A DNA stretch of 22,980 nt from Bacillota bacterium. GTDB taxonomy: Bacteria; Bacillota; Clostridia; Lachnospirales; Lachnospiraceae. The notes under the pieces were generated by a model. That model did no database searches and was not told where the DNA came from. It saw only the letters and a list, made by a program, of their open reading frames with translations. The stretch spans positions 1 to 22,980 of the forward strand of contig JAEZKU010000018.1 in assembly GCA_023436065.1 (NCBI GenBank), given 5' to 3'. Both the position numbers and the translations under genes were made by a program. Position 1 is the stretch's first letter; each line of letters starts with the position of its first letter. This document shows positions 1 through 7,592 of the stretch, piece after piece.

Positions 1-62
1 AAATCACTGATTACCTCTCCTGCAATACTTACTTGATTGTTATCAAATACTTTATCTGTCAT
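1..62 (-). CDS. Probable single-stranded DNA-binding protein, 5' end only
   Basis: Reading from the ATG at 60-62 on the minus strand gives a protein beginning MTDKVFDNNQVSIAGEVISD and running off the window start, so only about 20 residues are visible. A GGGAGAGG ribosome binding site lies just upstream of the ATG. The pattern 'N-x-V-x-I-x-G-E-V/I' is how the OB fold of SSB-like proteins of Lachnospiraceae starts, as I recall the family. The assignment rests on this short stretch and on the conserved-looking start; it could be another OB-fold protein. It is transcribed divergently from typA across a 317-bp AT-rich gap. Confidence 0.5.
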   Translation of the reverse strand, partial: MTDKVFDNNQVSIAGEVISD

Positions 63-379
63 TACCGTACCTCTCCCTTCTTTCCCGGCGTATCTTAACG
101 CCAATCTGCTCTAAAATGTGGGGTGAAGTAAAAAATAAATTTTCACCTACGTTTTAAATATATGCAGATTTCCATATTTTAGAAGTAAAAATAATTATAT
201 AAATAAAGAATTAACATTTTTTGTTAATTTATACAAATTCGCTTCAAATTTTTATATACTTTTTCAAAAAAGTCCGTTGATTTTCAATTAGACGATATGC
301 TACAATATAAAGGTTGCAAAAAACGAGAATAATATTAAGTAGTAGTCGCGTGTTGAACACGCAGATTGGAGTATTATCA
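63..379. promoter_or_regulatory. Divergent intergenic region with typA promoter
   Basis: This gap separates the two divergent genes. On the plus strand TTGATT (277-282) and TACAAT (301-306) with an 18-bp spacer form the best typA promoter candidate, which would start transcription near 313. The leader then holds a perfect 7-1-7 palindrome, GCGTGTT-G-AACACGC (348-362), ending just before the GGAG at 368-371. An AT-rich inverted repeat, AATTAACA (209-216) and TGTTAATT (222-229), lies mid-gap. No clear minus-strand promoter for the ssb-like gene was found by eye. Confidence 0.45.
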
Positions 380-2212
380 ATGATACGAGAGGATATAAGA
401 AATATTGCCATAATTGCGCATGTAGACCATGGTAAGACCACTTTGGTAGATGAGCTACTGAAGCAAAGCGGTGTATTTCGATCCAACCAGCAGGTAGTAG
501 AAAGAGTCATGGATTCCAATGCACTGGAGCGGGAACGAGGAATCACCATTTTGTCAAAGAATACCGCCGTTCAGTACAATGGATACAAGATTAACATCAT
601 AGATACCCCGGGTCACGCTGATTTCGGTGGTGAGGTAGAGCGAGTATTGAAGATGGTAAATGGGGTAGTCCTGGTTGTAGATGCTTTTGAAGGACCGATG
701 CCCCAGACCAAATTCGTATTAAAGAAAGCCTTGGAGCTTTCTCTTCCGGTCATCGTCTGCATCAATAAAATTGATCGTCCCGAGGCAAGACCGAACGAGG
801 TGGTTGACGAGGTACTGGAGCTTTTACTGGAACTGGATGCAAACGATGAGCAGCTTGACTGTCCCTTCGTCTTCGCTTCCGCAAAGCAGGGTATAGCTAC
901 TCTCGCCTTTACGGATGAGGCGACCGATATGACGCCGCTCTTCGAGACGATCATCCAGCATATTCCCGCTCCCGAGGGTGATCCTGAGAAGGGCACCCAG
1001 ATTCTGATCAGTACCATCGACTATAATGAATATGTGGGCAGAATTGGTATTGGTAAAGTAGATAATGGCAAGATCCGTGTTAATCAGGATGCAGTGTTAG
1101 TCAATGCACATGAACCGGATATGAATGTAAAAGTTAAGATTAGTAAGCTGTATGAATTTGATGGCTTAAAGCGTGTTGAGGTAAATGAAGCAACCATCGG
1201 TTCCATCGTTGCTATTTCCGGTATCGCAGATATTCACATTGGAGATACCATCTGTTCTCCGGATAGTCCGGAAGCAATTCCTTTCCAGAAGATATCAGAG
1301 CCTACCATTGCAATGTATTTTAACGTCAATGACAGTCCACTGGCAGGAAAGGAAGGTAAGTTCGTAACCTCCCGCCATCTGCGTGACCGTCTTTACCGTG
1401 AGCTTAATACAGATGTCAGTCTTCGCGTAGAAGAGACAGATACAACTGAAAGCTATAAGGTTTCAGGCCGAGGCGAGCTTCATCTATCCGTATTAATCGA
1501 AACCATGAGAAGGGAAGGCTATGAATTCTCTGTCAGCAAAGCTGAGGTTCTGTATAAGACTGATGAACAGGGTAAAAAGCTTGAACCCATGGAGCATGCC
1601 ATGATTGATGTACCTGATGAATATGCAGGAATCGTGATTGATAAGTTAGGACAACGTAAGGGTGAGATGATCAATATGCACACCTCCGGTAACGGACATA
1701 CCCGAATCGAGTTCTCCATCCCCGCAAGAGGATTAATTGGTTACCGTGGCGAATTCCTGACAGATACTAAGGGTACCGGAATCATCAATACATTATTTGA
1801 CGGCTACGGTCCTTATAAGGGGGATATCCAGTATCGTAAAACCGGCAGTCTGATTGCTTATGAGACAGGAGAAAGTATTACCTATGGTCTGTTTAATGCA
1901 CAGGAGCGTGGAATCTTATTCATCGGACCCGGTGTGAAGGTATATTCGGGAATGGTAGTCGGACAGAATCCGAAGGCTGAGGATATCGAAGTTAATGTCT
2001 GCAAGAGAAAGCAGCTGTCCAATACCCGTTCCTCCAGTGCGGATGAAGCTTTACGTCTTACTCCTCCGAAGGTCTTAAGCCTGGAGCAGGCATTAGAGTT
2101 TATTGAAACTGACGAGCTTTTAGAGGTTACACCGGTCAGTCTGCGTATCAGGAAGAAGATTCTTGACTCGACCCTTCGTATGAGGGACCGCAGAAATAAG
2201 CAAAGCAACTAA
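380..2212 (+). CDS. typA: Ribosome-associated translational GTPase TypA/BipA
   Basis: A 610-residue translational GTPase, the usual length for TypA/BipA (about 605-615). The family binds the 70S ribosome like EF-G and supports growth and ribosome assembly under stress such as cold. Visible motifs in order: G1 AHVDHGKT (13-20), the switch sequence RERGITI, G3 DTPGHADFGGEVER, G4 NKIDRPEARP, G5 ASAKQG, then the TypA-typical GRGELHLSVLIETMRREGYE in the EF-G-like domain and the C-terminal region PARGLIGYRGEFLTDTKG. The ATG at 380 is preferred because GGAG at 368-371 is 8 nt upstream and the family starts with a short residue run before G1; an in-frame ATG at 314 would add 22 residues translated from the promoter/leader. 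It is a single gene with its own promoter. Nothing in the protein looks unusual. Confidence 0.97.
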   Translation: MIREDIRNIAIIAHVDHGKTTLVDELLKQSGVFRSNQQVVERVMDSNALERERGITILSKNTAVQYNGYKINIIDTPGHADFGGEVERVLKMVNGVVLVVDAFEGPMPQTKFVLKKALELSLPVIVCINKIDRPEARPNEVVDEVLELLLELDANDEQLDCPFVFASAKQGIATLAFTDEATDMTPLFETIIQHIPAPEGDPEKGTQILISTIDYNEYVGRIGIGKVDNGKIRVNQDAVLVNAHEPDMNVKVKISKLYEFDGLKRVEVNEATIGSIVAISGIADIHIGDTICSPDSPEAIPFQKISEPTIAMYFNVNDSPLAGKEGKFVTSRHLRDRLYRELNTDVSLRVEETDTTESYKVSGRGELHLSVLIETMRREGYEFSVSKAEVLYKTDEQGKKLEPMEHAMIDVPDEYAGIVIDKLGQRKGEMINMHTSGNGHTRIEFSIPARGLIGYRGEFLTDTKGTGIINTLFDGYGPYKGDIQYRKTGSLIAYETGESITYGLFNAQERGILFIGPGVKVYSGMVVGQNPKAEDIEVNVCKRKQLSNTRSSSADEALRLTPPKVLSLEQALEFIETDELLEVTPVSLRIRKKILDSTLRMRDRRNKQSN

Positions 2213-2264
2213 TCATTTATTATCATAAACAGATTATTGCATCATAATAAAGTTCAAGAAACAG

Positions 2265-2307
2265 AATGGGCTAGCTTCCTGTTAGTATGAAGGAGGCATA
2301 GCCCATT
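2265..2307. terminator. Hairpin between convergent typA and HTH/Panacea gene
   Basis: AATGGGCTAGCTTCC (2265-2279) pairs with GGAGGCATAGCCCATT (2292-2307) apart from small internal mismatches, with a loop of 12 nt. It lies between two convergent genes, so it probably acts as a bidirectional terminator. There is no strong T run on either side, so efficiency is uncertain. Confidence 0.55.
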
Positions 2308-2315
2308 TACTCATT

Positions 2316-3110
2316 CTATTTTCCTAATTCTTTGATATCTATTATCCGCTGATCAGGATATCTGCCGATATCCTGCAATCCCTTAATCTGATACTGCTCC
2401 AAAACATCCTTAAAATAAGCTTTCAGTGAATCCTTTGAAATAATCTTATTATTGTATTTATCCCTTGAAATCTTCATGATTGATTTCTCGTATGTAGTCA
2501 TGGTACTTAATGCCTTCGGACCATACCAGGTGAAGGAGTCCATTACCGCCTCGATCAGATCAATTTCCTCCGCGGTGAGATATTCCTCTCCTCCCTCCAG
2601 AGTATGGACACCACAGCGTTTCATTCCCTCATAAAGCTTAATATAGGGGATGTTCTCATTGTTAATTCCGCACTCCTCCTGGAACAGTTCTTTATCATAT
2701 AAGGCAAAAGAAAATGCCTGTGCATAATAAAGAAAATATTGTATATAGTTAGGGCAAATATCTGCGTTGCATCTGTTGACGATATAATATGCAACAGCAT
2801 AAATCTTCGAAGCCATAATCTTTGACATTACGGCTTTTTTGCTTTTCTTGAAAGCTACCCCTGTCAGACATTCCTTTCTTCTGCATAAAAGATCATAATA
2901 GAATTCCGGATCATCTAATATTGCCTTTAACTTGTTGGAGTATTCATTGGTCGGTACATCTCCCTCCATGTAGCGAATAATTGTAGTCTCCCCCCAACCA
3001 AGAAGCTTAGCCAAAGGCTTTTTGCCGATACGATAACGATCAAGGATTAGCTTAATCTCATCGGCAGTTATAATTGCTTCATTACCAATTTCCACTCTGT
3101 TACCTTTCAT
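2316..3110 (-). CDS. HTH protein with SocA/Panacea (DUF4065) antitoxin-type domain
   Basis: A 264-residue protein with two parts. Residues about 13-75 (ITADEIKLILDRYRIGKKPL..., LGWGETTIIRYMEGDVP) look like an MqsA/Xre-type helix-turn-helix. Residues about 100-255 look like the Panacea/SocA domain: a YIVNRCNAD-type start, YIQYFLYYAQAFSFALYDKELF (family pattern LLYYAQGWxLALxGxxLF), a middle helix-rich region, then ALSTMTTYE where the family has LSxLTHxE, and a final ISKDSLKAYF. In other bacteria Panacea proteins are antitoxins or phage-related accessory proteins. The ATG is supported by GAGGGAG 7-8 nt upstream. The 5' flank has two TTTGCAT repeats 10 bp apart. There is no recognisable toxin next to it: neighbours are typA and a permease. 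The domain call is from memory of the family, not a search; the biochemical role is open. Confidence 0.75.
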   Translation of the reverse strand: MKGNRVEIGNEAIITADEIKLILDRYRIGKKPLAKLLGWGETTIIRYMEGDVPTNEYSNKLKAILDDPEFYYDLLCRRKECLTGVAFKKSKKAVMSKIMASKIYAVAYYIVNRCNADICPNYIQYFLYYAQAFSFALYDKELFQEECGINNENIPYIKLYEGMKRCGVHTLEGGEEYLTAEEIDLIEAVMDSFTWYGPKALSTMTTYEKSIMKISRDKYNNKIISKDSLKAYFKDVLEQYQIKGLQDIGRYPDQRIIDIKELGK

Positions 3111-3141
3111 AATTAAACTCCCTCAGTAAAAAATTGTTTCA

Positions 3142-3158
3142 TTTGCATAATTTTGCAT
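3142..3158. repeat. Direct TTTGCAT repeats upstream of HTH/Panacea gene
   Basis: TTTGCAT occurs at 3142-3148 and 3152-3158, exactly one helical turn (10 bp) apart, about 35 bp upstream of the HTH gene's start codon. Such a placement fits an autoregulatory operator for the encoded helix-turn-helix protein, but this is inference from position alone. Confidence 0.35.
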
Positions 3159-3218
3159 TTTTCTTTATATATATTATCACTGTTTATCTTGTTTGTACAT
3201 GAATTTTTTAATTAATTT

Positions 3219-4340
3219 CTAGAACTTTCTAAACTGATTGATATCATGCACGATAATTCCGAAGCCTTTGATTAACCGATCAAACAAACCGATGCGATAT
3301 AGCTTAACGATAACCATACCGATCGGAATACCTAGAATCATGCCAAGTACTCCGTATAACCGATATCCAATAAATAAGAAAAACAGTGTTGCCAGAGGAT
3401 GAAGACCGATACTGTCTCCAACCATCTTAGGCTGCAGCATTTGCTTGACGACCTGGCAGATCAGGTATATGACCACCAGACCGATTGCCCTGACATAATT
3501 ACCGGTTAGCACATCAACGATCGCCCATGGCCAGAGGACCGCTCCGGTACCAAACACGGGAAGTACATCCAGCAGAGCAATTCCCAGCGCAAACAGGAAG
3601 GAATAATTCACCTTCAAAAGCTCGAAGCCGATAAACATGATAATTGTTAATACAAACATGATCTTAAACTGTGCCTTAAAATATCCTCCGAAGGCCGCTT
3701 TGAAATTATCCATGATTAGATGGTAATAATTCAAGGTTGCTTCAGGGACATGCTTTTTCATTCCGTCGATTAAGTCGTTTCTGCCTGCTGCAAAGAAGTA
3801 TGCAGACAAGATCACCACGATAAAAGCCAGAAAACCTTCTGCAATATTCTTCGCAAATATCCCAGCCTTACTTATTGTAGGCAGCTTGATGTCATCCGTC
3901 AGGTTGGTAGAATAGTCACCAATTGCGACAGTCAGATTATTGATCGCTCTCTGAATACTAAGCGGCAGTGAAATTGAGAACCTATTAATCATCAGGGTTA
4001 CATAATTGAACTGCTCCTTAATATTGTTCAAAATATTAGGCCAGTTCTCAATCAAGTCCCTTACTTCGAGGAATAGAGCCCAGATCAAAAGGCTAAGCAC
4101 TGCAATAATTATCGCGATGACCAAAACTAATATGATAACTGAACTGTGCTTCCGGTGCATTTTTACCTTCTTCTCAAGAAAATGAACCATGGGGTTCGCT
4201 ATCATGGCGATAATCCATCCAATAATAAATGGCATAAAAAAGCTGAGCAATTTGGGCAAGAAAAGTATAAGCAACAAGGTGATGCCTATTGCGATGATAA
4301 AATTAGTAATAATCTTGACATATAGAAGCAATCTCTGCAC
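3219..4340 (-). CDS. AI-2E family transporter / YtvI-like integral membrane protein
   Basis: A 373-residue polytopic membrane protein of the AI-2E exporter (PerM/YdiK/YtvI) family. Two N-terminal hydrophobic helices contain the family feature FMPFIIGWIIAMIANPMVHFLEKK; a further helix follows at about 67-90; a soluble amphipathic region of about 100 residues comes next; then a C-terminal block of helices with LLDVLPVFGTGAVLWPWAI and QPKMVGDSIGLHPLATLFFLFIGYRLYG, both typical of the family. The length matches Bacillus YtvI (about 370), a sporulation-associated member, but exporters of other small molecules share this fold, so substrate and role are unknown. The start is a GTG (4338-4340), chosen because GGGAG lies 7 nt upstream. 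It stands alone: a 108-bp gap separates it from the next gene in the same direction. No terminator was seen at its 3' end. Confidence 0.85.
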   Translation of the reverse strand: MQRLLLYVKIITNFIIAIGITLLLILFLPKLLSFFMPFIIGWIIAMIANPMVHFLEKKVKMHRKHSSVIILVLVIAIIIAVLSLLIWALFLEVRDLIENWPNILNNIKEQFNYVTLMINRFSISLPLSIQRAINNLTVAIGDYSTNLTDDIKLPTISKAGIFAKNIAEGFLAFIVVILSAYFFAAGRNDLIDGMKKHVPEATLNYYHLIMDNFKAAFGGYFKAQFKIMFVLTIIMFIGFELLKVNYSFLFALGIALLDVLPVFGTGAVLWPWAIVDVLTGNYVRAIGLVVIYLICQVVKQMLQPKMVGDSIGLHPLATLFFLFIGYRLYGVLGMILGIPIGMVIVKLYRIGLFDRLIKGFGIIVHDINQFRKF

Positions 4341-4584
4341 TGGTTATCTCCCTCCCCGATATGCATAAAGTCAATCTTTCCTCATGTGTACTAGCTTCTT
4401 AGCTCATTATAATATATACTTTGTGAAAAAGTAAGCAATATTTTCTATTTTTAATCCAGACACCTATTATTTTTTTTAATTAATTTTATAAATTTTAACT
4501 ATTATGATATAGATGACCATCAAACCTAAGCTTTATAACCAAGATTAATATAACCCAAAGGTTAAATTCTGGTTTCATAAAAAT

Positions 4585-4644
4585 ACTACCGCTCTTAGAT
4601 AGTAGGTATCAGGTTAACTGATACTACTGTTTACGAGCGGTAGT
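4585..4644 (-). terminator. Rho-independent terminator of the zinc importer operon
   Basis: On the minus strand ACTACCGCTC...AGTAGTATCAG pairs across a TTAAC loop with CTGATACCTACT...GAGCGGTAGT, followed by ATTTTTATG. The stem has one bulge and a small internal loop but spans nearly 60 nt. Its 5' arm lies inside the last codons of the permease gene, whose stop is at 4624-4626. Confidence 0.85.
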
Positions 4645-5469
4645 CTGCAGTAATAATGTGATAAAAAATAGTATGGATGCTATGATTACGATTGTTGGTC
4701 CGGTAGCGGTTCCCATATAATAGGATAACAGTAGTCCGGTGATGCCGGAGAATACAGAAATCATGACGGAGAACAGGTGGTATTCCCGAACATTGCCCGC
4801 CAGATTACGACCGGCGGCCGCCGGTAAGATCAACAGTGCATTGATGATCAGGATCCCGACCCATTTGACCGAGAACATAACAATGATTGCAATGAAAATA
4901 CTGAACAGATCCTCCAACTGATTAATATTAATATTCTTACTCTTTGCCAAAGACATATTCACGCTGATCGCATGCAACTTATTAAAGCACAGGATCCAAA
5001 ATATCAGCGTAGCAAGAAATACAAGATAAAGAAGTGCCAACTCCTTTGCAGTAATACTTAGGATATCTCCAACCAAAAGTGCGGAATACTTAGCAAAGTT
5101 TCCTCCCCTTGATAATATCACCAGACCAAGCGCCATGCTCAAGGAGGCAAACACGGAAATTACGGTATCCGTCGAAACTGTATTCCTTCGTTTAATTCTG
5201 TTTAACAGTAGAGCAAATACGACTGCGAAAATAAACATAGACAGGTTCGTGTCTGCTATTCCGAATATTGTTCCCAGAGCAATTCCCGTAATAGCTGAAT
5301 GTCCAAGGGCATCAGAGAAGAATGCCATACGTTTATTTACAATCATGGTCCCCAGTATACCAAACAATGGGGTGATTGCCAGGACTGCCAGCAATGCATT
5401 TTTCATAAAATCATACTTAACCCACGAAAAGGGAAGTACAGTTTCCAGAATATCATATAATAGCTTCAT
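4624..5469 (-). CDS. znuB: Zinc/manganese-type ABC transporter permease (ZnuB-like)
   Basis: A 281-residue ABC-3 family (ZnuB/MntB/TroC) integral membrane permease with about eight hydrophobic segments. Family hallmarks are LLAVLAITPLFGILGTMIVNKRMAFFSDALGHSAI near the N-terminus, an internal DTVISVFASLSMALGL stretch, the VKWVGILIINALLILPAAAGRNLA segment and C-terminal SYYMGTATGPTIV. It forms the membrane channel of a metal importer with the ATPase encoded just upstream (10-bp gap) and the binding protein before that. GGAG-type Shine-Dalgarno sequence overlaps the end of the ATPase gene. It is the last gene of the operon; the terminator stem begins inside its 3' end. The zinc rather than manganese assignment comes from the His-rich binding protein and the Zur-like operator. 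Confidence 0.9.
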   Translation of the reverse strand: MKLLYDILETVLPFSWVKYDFMKNALLAVLAITPLFGILGTMIVNKRMAFFSDALGHSAITGIALGTIFGIADTNLSMFIFAVVFALLLNRIKRRNTVSTDTVISVFASLSMALGLVILSRGGNFAKYSALLVGDILSITAKELALLYLVFLATLIFWILCFNKLHAISVNMSLAKSKNININQLEDLFSIFIAIIVMFSVKWVGILIINALLILPAAAGRNLAGNVREYHLFSVMISVFSGITGLLLSYYMGTATGPTIVIIASILFFITLLLQTTARKQ

Positions 5470-5478
5470 CTTTCGCTC

Positions 5479-6258
5479 CTATCCGAACACTCTGTGGAAT
5501 TCCTCACTATCCAGCACTTCTGAAGGTGTCCCTTCCTTTAGGATGGATTTATCCAGGAGGATGACGTGATCTGCATATTTTCTGACAAAGTCGAAGTCAT
5601 GGGATACAATGATCATTGCAAGATCATAATTCTTCTTCAACTTAGCAACATTCTTATAAAACAGCTGCATTCCGTTGGTATCTATTCCGGAAACCGGCTC
5701 GTCCAAAAGCAGCAGATTCGGTACCGGAGTTACCGCTATGGATAACAGAACCCGCTGGAGCTCCCCACCGGACAGATCACAGGCCCGCTTGTCGATCAAC
5801 TCCTGTGCTTCAAAGATACTAAGCTGTTCTGCCACCCTTTGGTAGGTTTTCGTCTTCTTCTTTAAGAAAATGGGAAAACTGCTGATATATCCGGCGAACA
5901 GATCATAGACACTCATGGGGGTATTCTTCTCCATATTTAAGTGCTGTGGTACATAACCTATCCTTAAGTTTTGAACGGATTGGTTCTTCAAATCCGAAAA
6001 TTCTATGGTTCCTTCATGCTTCACTTCCCCCAGGATTGCTTTAATCAGGGTAGACTTTCCGGCACCGTTCTTTCCGATAATCACTGTAACCTTCCCACAA
6101 TGGATATGGACATTGATATCTTCGATGATCACCTGAGCACCGTCCCTGACGCTGATATTTTTCATTCGTAGGCAATGTAAACCGCAAGCCTCCTGCATTT
6201 TTACGGATTGGATGTGTCTGCCGGATTTACTTATTTTCACATTCATACTAATCTCCAT
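5479..6258 (-). CDS. znuC: Zinc-type ABC transporter ATP-binding protein (ZnuC-like)
   Basis: A 259-residue ABC ATPase that powers the metal importer. Walker A GKNGAGKST is at 62-70, followed by a Q-loop in GYVPQHLN, the signature LSGGELQRV, Walker B LLLLDEP and the switch His in IVSHDFDFV. The N-terminus is about 30 residues longer than compact ZnuC proteins and carries CGLHC (25-29), plus HIHC (51-54) inside the first strand region. These Cys/His residues could bind metal (inference). Alternative starts are Met5 and Met21; the upstream ATG at 6258 is kept because the CGLHC stretch recurs, as I recall, in clostridial homologues. It lies between the permease (10 bp downstream) and the binding protein (68 bp upstream), all in one direction, so it is in one operon. 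Confidence 0.9.
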   Translation of the reverse strand: MEISMNVKISKSGRHIQSVKMQEACGLHCLRMKNISVRDGAQVIIEDINVHIHCGKVTVIIGKNGAGKSTLIKAILGEVKHEGTIEFSDLKNQSVQNLRIGYVPQHLNMEKNTPMSVYDLFAGYISSFPIFLKKKTKTYQRVAEQLSIFEAQELIDKRACDLSGGELQRVLLSIAVTPVPNLLLLDEPVSGIDTNGMQLFYKNVAKLKKNYDLAMIIVSHDFDFVRKYADHVILLDKSILKEGTPSEVLDSEEFHRVFG

Positions 6259-6326
6259 TCCGCCGCCGATTGCGACACTATAATGAAAGACCCTATCCCA
6301 ACCAAAGACTTAGCTTAGTGTATTAA

Positions 6327-7364
6327 TCATTTCTCATCTTTAACATTTTCAAGTATTGCAAGATTGGCTTTGATTGCTTTTATATACGAGTCCGCTGATC
6401 CGTCTCCGGTAACTGCAGAATCAATGATGTACATCCTCGCACCGGTTTCAGCAGCGATCTGCTTAGCGATTGAATCACTGAATTGTTCTTCCGTGAAGAG
6501 ATACCGGATATTATCCCTCTTTACTTCCTGAATAATCTCAGCAATTTCACCGGCACTTAAGGAGGTATCTGAATCGAGTGGAATCGAGTACGCCACATTC
6601 ATACCGATTTTCTTCGCCAGATAGGCAAAGGAATCATGAAAGATAACTACCTCCGGGTTCTCCGCACTCTGCCCTGATCCGCTTGTCCCGTTTCTCTTTG
6701 CATAATCCTTTACTTCTTGATCCAGACTTGCCACTTTATCAATATAGGCCTGTGCATTACTTGAAACAGCCTGTTTTAAATTAGCTTCATACGGTCTGCT
6801 CTCCTCAATATAAGCTAAGATGTCGTCTCTTACATTCTCAATCTGTTTGATATAAAGCTCAGGGTCAAGCCACACATGTGCATTCCATTCTCCATGGTCA
6901 TGCTCCTCTTCGGCCTGCTCCTCAGTCAGTGTATCCGATGCATGCTCTGCGTGTTCTTCAGCAGACTCTCCATTATGGAGCATCTCAATTCCCTTACTCG
7001 AGTCAATGATGTTCAGACCGGGGTAATTCTCCTCCACATCCGAAAGGAAGGCTTCCATACCCCCTCCATTCACGATTAGGATATCTGCTTTAGATATATT
7101 TCTCATATCTTCGGTCGTCAACTGATAATCATGCAGACATCCGGTATTAAGATCCGTTAGGTTCATAATCTCTATATCATCAATTCCCTCTGCAATATTC
7201 ACTCCGATCATATAGATAGGGTAGAAGGTAGTCATAATCTTCAAATGATCCCCTTCCTCCGATATTTCTATTCCCTTTTTTTGATCTGATAATGATATTA
7301 TGATTGCAGCTCCAATTGATAAAACAATCATGATTCCGACCAGAAGCATTAATTTTTTCATCAT
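6327..7364 (-). CDS. znuA: Metal ABC transporter substrate-binding protein (ZnuA/AdcA-like)
   Basis: A 345-residue cluster A-I (TroA superfamily) binding protein that captures Zn2+ outside the membrane. Likely ligands are His78 in GCLHDYQ, His163 in NAHVWLDP, His243 in FHDSFAYLAKKIG, and an acidic residue at Glu292 in LFTEEQFS. A charged His/Glu-rich loop (about 130-163: HNGES, EEHAEHAS, EEEHDHGE) precedes the second ligand, a feature of zinc-specific members. The N-terminus has a hydrophobic helix (about 6-25) but no lipobox cysteine, so it is probably held by an uncleaved anchor or cleaved by ordinary signal peptidase rather than lipidated; this is unusual for a Gram-positive binding protein. 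It is the first gene of the operon, next to a consensus promoter and a Zur-like palindrome. AAGGAG lies 12 nt upstream of the first ATG (7362-7364) and slightly farther from the second. Confidence 0.92.
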   Translation of the reverse strand: MMKKLMLLVGIMIVLSIGAAIIISLSDQKKGIEISEEGDHLKIMTTFYPIYMIGVNIAEGIDDIEIMNLTDLNTGCLHDYQLTTEDMRNISKADILIVNGGGMEAFLSDVEENYPGLNIIDSSKGIEMLHNGESAEEHAEHASDTLTEEQAEEEHDHGEWNAHVWLDPELYIKQIENVRDDILAYIEESRPYEANLKQAVSSNAQAYIDKVASLDQEVKDYAKRNGTSGSGQSAENPEVVIFHDSFAYLAKKIGMNVAYSIPLDSDTSLSAGEIAEIIQEVKRDNIRYLFTEEQFSDSIAKQIAAETGARMYIIDSAVTGDGSADSYIKAIKANLAILENVKDEK

Positions 7365-7383
7365 TTTCTTCTCTGCTCCTTAC

Positions 7384-7404
7384 TATTGCAAATCATTTGC
7401 AATA
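7384..7404. promoter_or_regulatory. Fur/Zur-like operator, perfect 21-bp palindrome
   Basis: TATTGCAAAT (7384-7393) and its exact reverse complement ATTTGCAATA (7395-7404) flank a single C. The 7-1-7 core, TGCAAAT-C-ATTTGCA, has the geometry of Fur-family boxes and resembles the actinobacterial Zur consensus TGAAAAT-x-ATTTTCA. It covers the predicted transcription start of the zinc importer operon, ideal for repression when zinc is sufficient. Confidence 0.8.
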
Positions 7405-7407
7405 ACT

Positions 7408-7436
7408 ATTATATTATAAGTATTTCCTACTGTCAA
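7408..7436 (-). promoter_or_regulatory. Consensus sigma-A promoter of the zinc importer operon
   Basis: On the minus strand TTGACA (7431-7436) and TATAAT (7408-7413) are separated by 17 bp, matching the sigma-70 consensus at all 12 positions. The start site is expected near 7401, inside the palindromic operator. Confidence 0.85.
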
Positions 7437-7462
7437 CTTATTAAACAAATTAGAAAAGCATC

Positions 7463-7491
7463 TTGTATAACAAACCTGAATATGCTATTAT
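7463..7491 (+). promoter_or_regulatory. Promoter of the ECF S-component gene
   Basis: TTGTAT (7463-7468) and TATTAT (7486-7491) with a 17-bp spacer point towards the ECF gene. The resulting leader of about 95 nt can form a small stem, GCAA/TTGC, enclosing CAGA-AAAA-TCTG, but it matches no riboswitch class I recognise. Confidence 0.5.
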
Positions 7492-7592
7492 TTGTCATAA
7501 TCAAGAAAGCGATGGGATCATCCGCAACGAATTTTACTATATAGCAGAAAAATCTGTTGCAGATCATTATAACATCATGATAGGGAGGGCAT

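Noticed and set aside
613..1017. 134-codon minus-strand frame inside typA
   Set aside because: Antisense shadow of a highly conserved GTPase gene; no start signal.
7492..7592. Known vitamin riboswitch before the ECF S component
   Set aside because: The leader is only about 95 nt and lacks the conserved cores of TPP, FMN, THF, cobalamin or preQ1 aptamers that I could recognise.
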